Assembly (NCBI GenBank): GCA_963575745.1
Contig: CAUYUJ010020740.1
Location: 77,501 to 141,500, forward strand
Source of the DNA: Prorocentrum cordatum
Lineage: Eukaryota > Sar > Dinophyceae > Prorocentrales > Prorocentraceae
Direction: 5' to 3'
DNA: 64,000 nt
The translations under genes were made by a program, and so were the position numbers. Under the pieces are notes generated by a model. The model did not search any database. It was given only the letters and a program-made list of their open reading frames with translations, and had not been told where the DNA came from. Shown here piece after piece: positions 23,031 to 33,903 of this stretch. How positions within the stretch are numbered: position 1 is the stretch's first letter; each line of letters opens with the position of its first letter.

Positions 23031-23138
23031 AGCGTCGAGAAGCGGTCGACGACCGCCGCTGCGCCGCCGATCGGTCAGGTGGAGGCGGCCGCCCGCACCG
23101 CCCAGCTCGCGGAGGAGCGTCTGCTGCGGGAGGAGCAG
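22990..23138 (+). pseudogene. Exon-like piece, charged helix (possible UBX-type gene)
   Basis: The frame reads EAAARTAQLAEERLLREEQ before a possible GC donor at 23139 (CAG then GCG). A GT donor also exists at 23161. If joined to 24254-24297 the junction would give EEQ then DREFQESLLMDQM, resembling the (E/Q)QDxxYxxSLxxD segment common upstream of UBX domains. GC-AG introns are known in dinoflagellates. The charged start comes from a GGA microsatellite, so chance is a real alternative. Confidence 0.3.
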
Positions 23139-24253
23139 GCGCACGGCCGCGCCGAGGGGAGGGTAAATTCGTTTCGGGTCGTCTTGTCTTCTTCCCCTCC
23201 TCGCCGTTGGCTTCCTCTGTCCTGGCGCTACTTCTGCTGCTGTTCACATAATTATTGCACTGGCTTCTCGAGTTCTGCAGAGCGCATAGTCAGAAAAGTG
23301 GTTGTCCCCTTCAAGGGGCCTTCAGATCACCGCGCCAGAACTCGAGAGGGGAGGGAGGAGAAGGCGGAGGAGGAGGAGGAGGAGGAGGAGGAGGAGGCGC
23401 TCGATGCATTAACGATGCTGCAATGCATCCTCCCGTCCACCGTCCCCGAAGCCAGCGTGGAGTCGGCAATGCTGGGGGGGCGGGCGCATGGTTGGTTAGT
23501 CCGCTCATTTCGATGAGTAGCCGTTTTTACAGTTGCGGAAGAGATGAAGCTTTGCACCGCATCGGTGAATGTCAATTTCAGTGCGCGTGTTCGTTAGATC
23601 TCCCTCCTGCTTGTCTTGCCCATCGTTGTTCTCCCTTGTCCAGGTGCCCACCCCCTCCTCTTTCAAGAGAGCCGACATGGGGCTGAACAAGCCGGGAGCG
23701 AACACCGATAACAGCCCCTGCCAATTTTCAGCAGGACTCGTCGGAATCGTCGCGCTCGTCGTCAGCAGGTCAGGCCAAGCGCCCGTCCAACAGCGGCCGC
23801 TGTCGCTTGGGGTGTGGACATCGCTGCCATTCCTGATGTCAGCATTCCAGGCGACCAACTTTCCAGCCCTGACCCTTCGTCCTGTTGCCGTCGCTGTCGC
23901 AACCGTTGCTGCTGCTGCTGATTTCAATGCTGCTGCTGCTTGAGCCCGTCGTCCTGCTAATTACTTACGCTTCCTGCCTGTGCTTACGTTTCTTCCGTCT
24001 CCGCCTCTGCGAGGTGGGGATGTAGCTATATCCGCCGCCTGGGGATCCGACGCCCTAGGAGTCCCGCGGGTTGTGGACAAGGATATCTGTTAGCCTTTGG
24101 CGGGGGGGGCAACTATGCAGATATCCACCGCCTGCCGAGGTCCCCGAAGATCGATTTCCCAGGCGGTGGTGATAGATACATCCCCGCCTCGCACTCTTGC
24201 TCTTCGTCCGCATCTTCCTCTTCTCCCTCGTCGTCGTCCTCCTCATCTGGCAG
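23139..24253. other. Possible intron, or intergenic sequence
   Basis: Contains a GGA run (23360-23397) and triplet repeats near 23880-23940. No gene recognised. If the two flanking exon-like pieces are real, this is a GC-AG intron of about 1.1 kb. Confidence 0.3.
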
Positions 24254-24297
24254 GACCGCGAGTTCCAGGAGTCGCTGCTCATGGACCAGATGTCCGA
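24254..24297 (+). pseudogene. Short exon-like piece DREFQESLLMDQM
   Basis: Preceded by a strong pyrimidine tract ending TCTGGCAG (acceptor at 24253/24254). It encodes DREFQESLLMDQMSE and is followed by GTTTCG (possible donor) or by a TGA six codons on. The resemblance to the QDxxYxxSLxxDQ segment of UBX/FAF-type proteins is suggestive only. Confidence 0.3.
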
Positions 24298-24409
24298 GGT
24301 TTCGCGGTGAAGGGGGGAGAAGCTAGCTCGGCATCAGTGGCGCAACGATCGTGGTACCTTTCTCAGCGAGGGGCATGCGGAGGGACGGGATGGGGCGCGC
24401 GCGCACACG

Positions 24410-24416
24410 CGCGCCT

Positions 24417-24463
<47 letters not shown>

Positions 24464-24965
24464 CACACATTCACACACACACACACTGACACACATTGAC
24501 ACACACACACCAACGCACGCGCGCGCACGCACGCACGCACGCACTCACACACACAGACACACACAGACACACACACACATACACACACATACACACACAG
24601 CAAACACACATGCACACACAGGACACACACACACAAACACGCGCACACACAAACCACTTTGATCGTCATCCTGCTCCTCCTTCTTCGTGCGCCCCTCCTC
24701 GTCCTCCTCATCCACCTCCTCTGTCTCCTTCTCCTCCTCCTCCTCTTCCCCCCTGTGCTCCTCCTCTTCCGCCTCCTCCTCTTCCTCCTCCTCCTCCTCC
24801 TCCTCCTCCTCCTCCTCCCTCCTCCTCCTCCTCCTCCTCCTCCTCCTCCTCCCCCTGCCCTCCTCTTCCTCCTCCCCCCCCTCCTCCTCATCCTCATCCT
24901 CATCCTCTCCTCCTCTTCCCCCTGCCCCTCCTCTTCCTCCTCCTCCTCCACCTCGTCCTGTTCCT
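24410..24965. repeat. CGCA/CA microsatellite followed by TCC block
   Basis: (GCAC)n and (CA)n from about 24412 to 24660, then (TCC)n with C runs from 24670 to 24960. Both give long artefactual frames on both strands. Confidence 0.95.
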
Positions 24966-25329
24966 GGCAGCAATATGGCTGCATACTACCCCGCCCCTGG
25001 CAGCATTGCCTCCTCGCGCCCCCTCCCCCCCCCACCCCCTGCCAGGTGCGGAGAAGCGAGGCGTGCGGGAGTCGGGCCCCCGCTGCGGAGGAGGAGGGAC
25101 GATGACGAGCAGAAGGAGGAGGACGTGGTCTTCCGTCCCTCGCTCTCCCTTCTTCTCCGCCTCCTTGCCCCGTCTCCCCATCATCTCCCGCCCCGTGCCC
25201 CCTGCCATCCCGGAGGGAGAGGAGGAGGTGGAGGAGGAGGAGGAGGAGGAATCGGTATCGGAATCGGAACAGACGAATCTTCACAACACGCGGCTACTCC
25301 TTGGTCCTTGGGCCTCAAGCCTTTGGTTA

Positions 25330-26220
25330 AACGATCGAAATTATCCCGCCTCTTGGGCGTGAGGTTGGCGGTGGAACAGCCTGTCCAAGGTCACGAGCCA
25401 GAACCGATCCGAACCGAGAGCACACCCTACAGAACCAATACCCATGGAAACACATGCGGTGGGATCGATGAGCGAATATTCTCCCCACGTGCACAGCCCC
25501 TGACCCTGAGGCCGCCTTGAAGAGCCCCCGCCGACGGCCTCCAGCGGCCAGCACGGGGATGCGAGCCAGGCCGTCCTGGTCGCCTTGGTGGCTCTCGTGA
25601 AGCATCTGGTGCACCTCCTGCCTGCCCCGTCCGCTTGATGGGACGAACAGAACAAGGCGACGGCAGCGGAAGACGGCGGCGGTAGCCTGGGAGGGAGAGA
25701 AGGGCGAGGAGAAGCAGCAGCAGCAGACAGGGATGAAGAAGAACTCTCAGGCTTCTTATTCGTCACTGCCATGACATCAAGGTTGTCCCTCATCAATATC
25801 TTCCGAACCAGACTGGCATTGCTTTCGACCTCAAGCACCTTCGACCTGACAGCGTGCGGCAGCCGAACCTCTGAACCACAGTGGCCTGAGAGCTTGTCTG
25901 CAACAATATTCCCGATCACGAAGGGGAATGGAAACCGACGCTGGATGATATCGATCGCTCTGGGGTGCGAGGAAACCCAGAGGACGATGATTTCATGATG
26001 AGGACGCTGCTGAGTATTCAATACCGTGCTTTGTAGACCTCCAGAGCTGAGCCATCTCCCCAGTATTATCAATGTACTTTTGAGCCCACAACCCCTCCAC
26101 CACCTCCACATTATCAGCGACGTAGACGACGGGGCCGATGGTGTAACGGATCGCGAGCTCCAAAGCAGTTAACTCACTTTTAGGAACAGCTTGAGGTGGC
26201 CCTACCAGGAGCCCGTACAT
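25330..26220 (-). pseudogene. RNase H and C-terminal zinc-finger tail of a LINE ORF2
   Basis: Minus strand 26220-25993 reads VPKSELTALELAI and VVYVADNVEVVEG. A second frame continues with IIVLWVSSHPRA and FVIGNIVADKLSG (about 26000-25880). These are the Glu, Asp and terminal Asp motifs of RNase H; the first Asp block is missing, being replaced by low complexity right of 26220. Further on, about 25470-25400, WFCRVCSRFGSVLARDLGQ fits the C-terminal Cys finger of dinoflagellate LINE ORF2, with an expected final Cys changed to Val. The frame change and missing 5' part mark it as a 5'-truncated, decayed copy. Confidence 0.75.
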
Positions 26221-26437
26221 GTGAGGATGAGGAGCAGGAGCAGGAGCACGAGCAAGAGGAGGAGGAGGAGGAAGAAAAAGAAGAAGAGGGGATGGAGGAT
26301 ATAGACGATGGAGGATATAGACGAGGGAGGATATAGACGATGGAGGATTTGGAGAGGCACGGAAATGAGAGAGCAGGACCAGGACGAGGGCCGGATATTT
26401 AGTGCGAGGAGAGCGGGGAGCTCCCGAGGGGTACGGA

Positions 26438-26470
<33 letters not shown>

Positions 26471-27284
26471 CATGACCACCACCACGATTACGACCACGAC
26501 CACGACCACCACCACGACCACGACGGCGTCGGCCTCGGCGGCGGCGGCGCAGCCCACGCCGCTCCCTGGCGGCGACAGGAGGCCCTGGCCGCGGCCGCCC
26601 CGCCCCCGCGGGCCACGGAGGCCCCCTCGCGGCTGCGGAGCGCCCGCCCCTCTCGCGGTGACCGCCGCCTGCCGCCGCCCCTCTCTCGCGCCGCCGCCGC
26701 CGCCGCCTGCCGAGCGCCCGCCCATCTCGCGGCCGCTGCCGCCGCGTCCGCCGCCATCGCCGTCGTTGCCAGGGGCCCCGCCGCCGTCGTCGGCGGCGGC
26801 GGCGGCGTCGTCGGCGGCGGCGCCGTCGTCGTCAGGACCACGGCTCGCTTTTGGCCCGTCGTTGGCTCCCGAGGGCCTCAAGAGGGCGTCGTCGTCTTCG
26901 TCGGCGCCGTCCGCGCCGCCGCCGTCATGGGTAGATACAGTTCGGCTTCGGGCGCCGCCTCGCCTTGACGCAAACTGGCACAGAGAGAAGCAGGTCCTGA
27001 GACATCTCCCCGCTTTGCAAGCTCCCCGCGCCCTCCACGGGAGATAGGCTTGGCAGAAGACCACTCAGGGTGAAGAGCTGGTCTTGAGGATGGCCACCAG
27101 GCTTCAGGACCCGCTTCTTCCAGGACCCGTGGGCTTCATGCCGCTCGTTGCCGTCGCCGTTGCCTTTGCCGTTGTCCTCGTCGTCGGCGGCGTCGCCGTC
27201 CTGGTGTCAAGTTGGGCCCGGGCGCCGCCGGAGCACGGGCCCCCCACTTGGGCAGCTCCGCGCCAGAGGAGGGGGCCGCCTCGG
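26221..27284. other. Low-complexity and intergenic sequence
   Basis: GGA-rich at 26225-26350, (GAC)n at about 26430-26470, GACCAC repeats to 26525, and CGCCGC runs at 26690-26830. No gene recognised. Confidence 0.5.
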
Positions 27285-27432
27285 GGAGGACCACTTTTGG
27301 CCAGCCGGAGGGGCGTCGGTTCTGGGGCCTCGCCTTCGGTGCAGGTCGGGGGGGCCTGTTCGTGGCAGGGGCTCGCCGTGGCCAGGAAAGCTCCTTCGTT
27401 CCTGCCATCGGCGTTCCCTTCTGGTGGCGCTG
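27285..27432 (+). repeat. Dispersed repeat, copy 2 (partner at 15925-16070)
   Basis: Aligns collinearly with 15925-16070. Shared words include GGACCACTTTTGGCC, GGCTCGCCGTGGCC and TTCCCTTCTGG. Confidence 0.55.
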
Positions 27433-27639
27433 TAACCGTGTGGGCGGCCTCCGTCGCCGTTCGCCCGCGGCGCGAGGGGCTCCCGCCCGCTCGCCGGGGG
27501 GCCCGTCTTTCGAGCTTTCCTCTGGCGGGCCTTGGGTTGCTTCGGCTGTCGAGGTGCGTGAGTCTTACATAGTAGTGATGAAACAACACAACCATTGGGA
27601 TTTATACACGCTATATGTGTGAACGGACACGTGGGATAC

Positions 27640-27705
27640 ATACATATATATATATATGTATATATATAGTATATATACACATATGTATATATATATATAT
27701 ACGTA
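27640..27705. repeat. (TA)n microsatellite
   Basis: AT-rich block of ATATAT with ACATATG interruptions, unusual in this GC-rich window. Confidence 0.9.
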
Positions 27706-27817
27706 AGGGCTTCGCCTCATGCCGCCAGCTCGCTGTCTCGGATAATGGGAGATGCAAAAGCTAAACCATGAGGTCTGGGCGCCGCCGTGAAGCAGTGTCG
27801 GGACCTGTTGGTTGTTC

Positions 27818-28165
27818 GACCCTGACCCTACGGATATGCGTCACGGGTGCCACCGAATTTCAGAAATGTTGCAAATCCCTAGTGTTTTTCGACCCTGACC
27901 CCGCCAACCTGCGTGAGGGGTGCCACCGAATGTTAGAAACGTGGCACATCCCATATGTTTTGGGACCCTGAGGCTGCCGATCTGCGTGAGGGGTGCCACC
28001 GAATGTCAGAAATGTGGCACATCCCATTTGTTTTCGGACCCTGACCCCGCCGATCTGCGTGAAGGGTGCCACCGAATGTTAGAAAGGTAGCACATCCATT
28101 TGTTTTTGCACCCTGACCCCGCCGATCTGCGTGAGGGGTGCCACCGAATGTCAGAAATGACGCAA
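27818..28165. repeat. 72-bp satellite, left block
   Basis: About five units of 72-73 bp, each with CCCTGACCCCGCCGATCTG, then GGGTGCCACCGAATGTC and a TGTTTT end. The same unit returns at 30058-30240, on the far side of the 98-bp satellite. Confidence 0.9.
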
Positions 28166-28621
28166 CTCCCATATGTTTTTCCCAACCATCCTGTGGTGTT
28201 GGGTCCTCGTTTTGAAGAGACGGTCCCCGCGTTCCTTTCCTGTTCTCCTCATCTTCCCCCTCCTCCTCTCCACCGCCCGCATGCGTCCCCCAGACCCATT
28301 CGGCACATCGCTAACACGTGTCGTGGCCATAGGGAGCTCCACCGAAGCCCCCAGTGGTACCGCCCACACGCGCCCCCCTACACCTAATTTGGGATTTTCA
28401 CCCACCCAGTATAGCGTTTCGTGGCCCACTAGGGAGCACCACCGAAGCCCCCAGTGGGACCGCCCGCATGCGTCCCCCACGCTCAATTTGGCAATTTCAC
28501 CCACCCAGTACAGCGTTTCGTGGCCCCATAGGAGCTCCACCCAAACCCCCAGTGGGACCGCCCGCATGCGTCCCCACGCCCATTTTGGCATTGCCACCCA
28601 CCCTGAACAACGCTTCGTGAC

Positions 28622-28815
28622 CCCATGTCGGGGGCGGAAAAGAGGGGGGGGGATGACTAGGGGGGGGTGGATATCATGGCGTGGGCCATGATATCTCCCC
28701 AGATCTCGTGGCGCCTCTTCTTGTTTCATTACGTCCCTGGCCCCCCCGCTGGGTCGTGCACGTGCCGCCGGTCATGATTTGCACCCCCCCCTCTTGGACC
28801 CCCCCCTCTTGGCCG
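28622..28815. repeat. Insert in the 98-bp satellite with a perfect palindrome
   Basis: G-rich then C-rich sequence interrupts the satellite. GATATCATGG (28670-28679) pairs perfectly with CCATGATATC (28686-28695) around six bases. A small foldback insertion is possible. Confidence 0.65.
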
Positions 28816-29638
28816 CTTCCGACCATAGGGAGCTCCACCGAAGCCCCCAGTGGTACCGCCCACATGCGTCCCCCACATCCAATTGTGCATTTTCACCCAC
28901 CCCGTGCAGACCGAAGCCACCAGTGGTACCGCCCACATGCGCCCCCCACATCCAATTTGGCATTTCCGCTCACCCAGTACAGCGTTTCGTTGCCCACGAG
29001 GGAGCCCCACCGAAGCCCTCAGTGGTACCGCCCACACGCGCCCCCCACATCCAATGTGGTATTTTCACATACCCGGCACAGCGCTTCGTGACCCCATAGA
29101 GAGCTCCACCGAACCCCCCAGTGGGACCGCCCACATGCGTCCGCCTCACCCAACTTGGCACTGTCACCCACCCAGCACAGCGCTTCGTGGCCCGATAGGG
29201 AGCCCCGGCGAAGTGGGACCGTCCGCATGCGTCCCCCGCACCCGATTTGGCACTGTCACCCACCCAGTACAGCGCTCCGTGGCCCCATAGGGAGCTCCAC
29301 CGAAGCCCCCAGTGGGACCGCCCGCATGCGCCCACCATGCCCAATTTGGCATTTTCGCCCGCCCAGCACAGCGCTTCGTGGCCCCATAGGGAGCTCCACC
29401 GAAACCCCCAGTGGGACCGCCCGCATGCGTCCCCACACCCAATTTGGCATTTTCACCGACCCAGTACAACGCTTCGTGGCTTCATAGGGAGCCCCACCGA
29501 AGCCCCCAGTGGGGCCGCCCGCGTGCGCCCCCCACACGCATTTTGGCATTGCCACCCACCCCTAACAACGCCTCGTGGCCCCATAGTGAGCTCCACCGAA
29601 GGCTCCACTGGGACCGCCCGCAGGCGTCCGCCCCCCCC

Positions 29639-29768
<130 letters not shown>

Positions 29769-30057
29769 TTGGCATTTTCACCCGCCCAGTACAGCGCTTC
29801 GTGGCCCCATAGGGAACTCCACCGAAACCCCCATTGGGACCGCCCGCGTGCGTCCCACACGCATTTTTTGTTTCGCCCACCCAGTGCAGCGTTTCGTGGC
29901 CTCATAGGGAGCTTCACCGACGGCCCCAGTGCTACCGCCCGCATGCGTCCCCCCCCGCCCAACGCAGCGCTTCGTGGTCCCATAGTGAGCTTCACCGAAG
30001 AAGATATTCACAATTGCGGTACCCACAAATTCATATGGGTGGGTCATTCGCCCGGAT

Positions 30058-30240
30058 AGTTGCACTCTGACCCCGCCGATCGGCTTGAGGGGAGCCAGCA
30101 AATTTCAGAAATGTTGCAACCCCCATATGTTTTTGGACTCTGACCCCGCCGATCTGCGTGAGAGGTGCCACCGGATTTCAGAAATGTGGCAAATCATATG
30201 TTTTTGGACCCTGACCCCACCGATCTGCGTGAGGGGTGTA
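30058..30240. repeat. 72-bp satellite, right block
   Basis: Two and a half units of the satellite at 27818-28165, same orientation (CTCTGACCCCGCCGATC, TTTCAGAAATGTTGC). Confidence 0.85.
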
Positions 30241-30574
30241 AATTTTTAGCCACCCCAGCAAGTCAGACAACACGCTCAGGGCGTTGTGAAAAATGCCCGT
30301 TTTGGGCCTCCCCCCGTCGCGCGGTCCATCAACAAGGGACAGTAAGCAGCAAGAAGCAAAATTGTAACAAGGAGCAGTAAGCAGCAAGAAGCAGAACTGT
30401 AACAGTGGAAACTGGAAGCTGCAACTGGCACAGGAAACTGCGAACCTTCGCCCTACAGCCTGGTGGCCCCACAAGGGGGCCCGCGGATATATGATCCAGG
30501 GTCGAGGGCCCACGGGCCCCCCCCCCCCTGGTCCCAGGATTCCTCGGGCCCCCCCCCCCCCAGATGGTATGGTC
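30241..30574. other. Intergenic with a short direct repeat
   Basis: AGTAAGCAGCAAGAAGCA and TGTAAC words occur twice near 30340-30405. C runs lie at 30519-30528 and 30549-30560. No gene. Confidence 0.5.
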
Positions 30575-30579
30575 CCAGA

Positions 30580-30644
<65 letters not shown>

Positions 30645-30665
30645 CTGCGACGACGGCCACGACGG

Positions 30666-30696
<31 letters not shown>

Positions 30697-30867
30697 CACG
30701 ACGACGACGACCACGACGACGACAACGACGGCTGCGGCGGCGACGACGCCGGCGGCGGCGGCGACGACGACGATGACGACGATGACGACGGCGACGACGA
30801 CTATGACGACGACGACGATGACGACGACGATTACGACGACGACGATGACGACGACGAGGACGACGAG

Positions 30868-30915
<48 letters not shown>

Positions 30916-31130
30916 CTCTCAACCACCGCAGCACCACACCACATCCACAGGGGGGGGGGAGGGGGGCACCGCAGTGCAACACCACGCCACGCCCACCTCT
31001 GAACTACCACAGCACCACACCACATCCACAGGGGGGGGGGAACCGCAGCGCAGCACCACGCCACGCCCTCAGGGGGGGGCGGGGGGGACCATCGCGCGGG
31101 GGGGGGGGGGCCAATGGCATCAGCATTGGG
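30575..31130. repeat. (GAC)n block and 81-bp tandem repeat
   Basis: (GAC)n with GGC and GAT variants from 30575 to 30915. Then two units 81 bp apart sharing GCACCACACCACATCCACAG (30931 and 31012), ended by long G runs. Confidence 0.9.
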
Positions 31131-31219
31131 GGGGGGGGCCAAACCCTGGACCATATATAGCCACCTCCAGACGTGAACTTCTCTCGTTCTCGCGGGGTGC
31201 ATGTCCACAGCACGTGCAT

Positions 31220-31480
31220 CAAAGTCGTTGTGGGGCCTCCTGGGAGCTTCTTGGGGGCCTTTTGGATGCCTCTTGGGGGCCTCTTCGGATCTCTCGGGGT
31301 ATTTGTTTTTTTGGGCAAGCGGTGCGGACACCACATCTCGGCGGAGCAGCCATGGGGCGGGCATTCTCGGACGGCTCAGATGGCTTCCAGCCTTCTGAAG
31401 GGCTGTCTTTGAGCTTTCGCCAAAACCATCAGGAGCGTTTCAGAAGGCCAGAGGGCTTCTGACAAGCCCCGCTTGCTTCT
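31220..31480 (-). repeat. CCAAGAGGCC family fragment, reverse orientation
   Basis: Plus strand reads GGGGGCCTTTTGGATGCC and CCTCTTGGGGGCC. No gene. Confidence 0.6.
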
Positions 31481-31631
31481 GGGAAGCCTTGCCCCCTTTA
31501 ATCCTTTCGGCGCGCCGCCGAACGCTGTGTGGTGACTCAGTGGGGAAACGGGGCGACCGCACGGATTTGGGGCTTGGGTCGTTTTCAGAGGATGTCTGGG
31601 GCGATCGGGACCTCCAGGGTCCCAGAGCCCT

Positions 31632-31695
31632 GCGGTGACAGACCGTGCCTTGAGGCGTTTGGAGATTTCGAGGTCACCGCACGGTCTGTGACCGC
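31632..31695. repeat. 17-bp inverted repeat
   Basis: GCGGTGACAGACCGTGC (31632-31648) pairs with GCACGGTCTGTGACCGC (31679-31695) with one mismatch across 30 nt. Confidence 0.8.
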
Positions 31696-31782
31696 ACCGC
31701 TTCGGGACCCCAAGTGGTCCTCGACGGGGACAAGTCGGCATAGGCACAAATTTTGGAGGTTCCATGCCGGACCCCATGGCCG

Positions 31783-31842
31783 TGCTCCGCGCGCAAGGGG
31801 AGGAGCGTCCAGCGCCGATGACCCAGGACATCCGCGCGGACC
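31783..31842. repeat. Half copy of a foldback element
   Basis: GCTCCGCGCGC, GTCCAGCGC and CGCGCGGACC occur in the order and spacing seen in the right half of the foldback at 60917-61032. No left half was found within 200 bp. Confidence 0.5.
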
Positions 31843-33299
31843 GCCGACAGTTTATGTATATGCAGTTATTGGATCTTCGAATATTCTGTTATGACCCGTG
31901 TTAGTATTGATATCAGTATTCTTATTGTTGTGTGTCTTCTATTTCGTCTTCTTCTTCTTACCCTTTTCTTCTTCTCTTAATAATCAGTTGTGCTGGTTTT
32001 TCATAATTATTGTGCTTCTGCTACGTCTGCGCCCGCGTTGCGCGCGCACCCCGCCCGCACGTGGCTGGAGGCTCGGCCTGGGCCGCCAGACTGATTGTGT
32101 GCACGCGTGTTCACCACCCCCCTATCTTGCCCTCTCAGGGGTGCTGTTCCATGCGCTCGCTTTCCTCAGCGCAGCCACCCCCTCGCTACGCCGAAAATTT
32201 TGCATCCTAGTCTAGCTCTCGCTGTGGTGACGCCAGGCACATGGCAAATGGCACGAGCGTGCGCTAGACAGTATACTTGCGCACTGCTGCTTTCCAGGCT
32301 TCCGCCGGAAACGCGCCCAAATGTGACAAGTTCCAACCCGAATTGCGACATAGTTGCATGGCATCCTTCGACAATCCTGGGCCTGCCCCACAGGGAGGGG
32401 GGAAACTCGCTTGTACGTGCCCCATGCAGCGTTTCGGGGCGTCGGTGTCGCTGCGCCGGCGGAAGAAAATCCCCCCCTCTTCCGTGACTTCGGTCCCGTG
32501 CGGCCCCTTGGCGCGCGACTCCCCGAGAGAGTCCGAGGCCGCCCCCGTCTTCTGCGCGGCGGTGCGTGTTCTGAGCGTGCCTCTCCCTTGCTGCCCTCCT
32601 CCGCAGCCGCCCTCTGCCTTTCCCGGGCCTGTCCAGAGCACATTCGGCCTCGGCACAGGAGGTTCCCAAACGCGTCGTGGTCCGCTCACCTCGCTGCCAC
32701 AAGAAAAGTCTCCCCGTTCCGTCCCCCCACCCCCGCAGACGTGTCCAGCGACGCCCACGGCTTGTTGAGATGCGGGGCAATTTCTGGACGAGCGTGGTGA
32801 CCTCCTGCCGTGGGGTGTCTCGCTGGCACTGCGCACGCGATCTGCTCTGCCGCCGCCTCTTGGGTCGCGCAAGCTGCCCGCCACTCGCAGGCTGTAGTTT
32901 GCCTTGGCGACGGCGCCGATCTTCGCATCGCGCAGCAAGCGCCTGCAGCTTGCCATTTGCTGGCTGCAGTTTGCCAGCGGCTCGCTTGCTTTCGCTGGCC
33001 ACGGCTCCGATCGTCGCATCGCGCAGCAGACACACGCAACTTGCCGCTGGCAGGATGGCATTTGCGCTCCGTGAAACTGGTCAAAATATTGGTTTGCCTC
33101 ATCGGAGCGAGGCCTCTGGCGGAGAGTCGAAAGACTGGGGAGCCACATCAAAAGTTACTAGCCAGAGGCATGCCAGCTGGACCCGCCACGCGGTGGCGCA
33201 TGCGTCCGGGACGTTCCTGACGTGTCTTATCCCGTGCGGAGACATGATCAGATTGCCTGTGCTTTTGGCTTCGAATATGGTTATTCAGCCGATCTAACC
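31843..33299. other. Intergenic, no gene recognised
   Basis: 31890-32020 is AT-rich with CTT runs. About 32890-33050 holds two degenerate ~95-bp units with GCCGATCTTCGCATCGCGCA and GCTCCGATCGTCGCATCGCG. The rest looks unique on both strands. Confidence 0.45.
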
Positions 33300-33903
33300 A
33301 ACCTTGCAGCTAACGACCTTACCGAGCCATGGCTCGACTTCATCCGCCGCGCAACACACAGAGCGAATTAATTACTTGATATACCTACACGACATGGAGC
33401 CATGAGTCACAAAACAGCGACGACTTGTGTGGAGACAGGCCCACACAATAGCCCGTCACAGCGCCACCCGATGAACTCAACAAGTTGCTCACTGGCATCC
33501 TGGTCTTGCTGCGGGACACCGAGGATAGGGCCAACAAGGTCGACAACCGTAACGGTGGGAGGACGAATTGCACGACTACATCCGACAGCGGATTACGGCC
33601 ACGCGCACGAACGACGGTTTGAGTGACACCATGAACGATATTACGTGGACCCATGTAGCCTCCGACACAACCACCTGGATGAGCATGGAGTCCGACTTCA
33701 TCTTATCGACGGGAGCCCAGCACCCGAACAACACGACCAAGACACCTGCCAACACGACGCCAACCGACACAGGCGCCGAAACCAATTCCAGCAGGGAAGT
33801 TCACCAGTGTTGTCTGGCCTTTGCTTTCCCCAGCACGTGTGCGCATAGAGAGGTTACGACCTCCACGCTCTGGCCCAAGGAGACAAGGACCATGTCCCGA
33901 TGA
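33300..33903 (+). pseudogene. C-terminal tail of a non-LTR reverse transcriptase
   Basis: The plus frame shows the ordered tail motifs found after many LINE RT domains: EPWLDFIRRATHRA, VTKQRRLVWRQAHTIARH, then RWEDELHDYIRQ, WTHV and WMSMESDFI. In-frame stops lie where Trp or Arg is expected: TGA after EP (33402-33404), TGA after ATR, TAG in the GRG turn, and TAA before RWEDEL. A frame change lies near 33369. From about 33568 the frame is clean for 111 codons to the TGA at 33901. No catalytic domain is nearby upstream, so this is a 5'-truncated relic. Confidence 0.65.

Noticed and set aside
31152-31160. CATATATAG as a TATA box
   Set aside because: Dinoflagellate promoters generally lack TATA boxes and no gene follows.
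30463-31462. Asp-, Thr- and Arg-rich frames
   Set aside because: Artefacts of the (GAC)n block.
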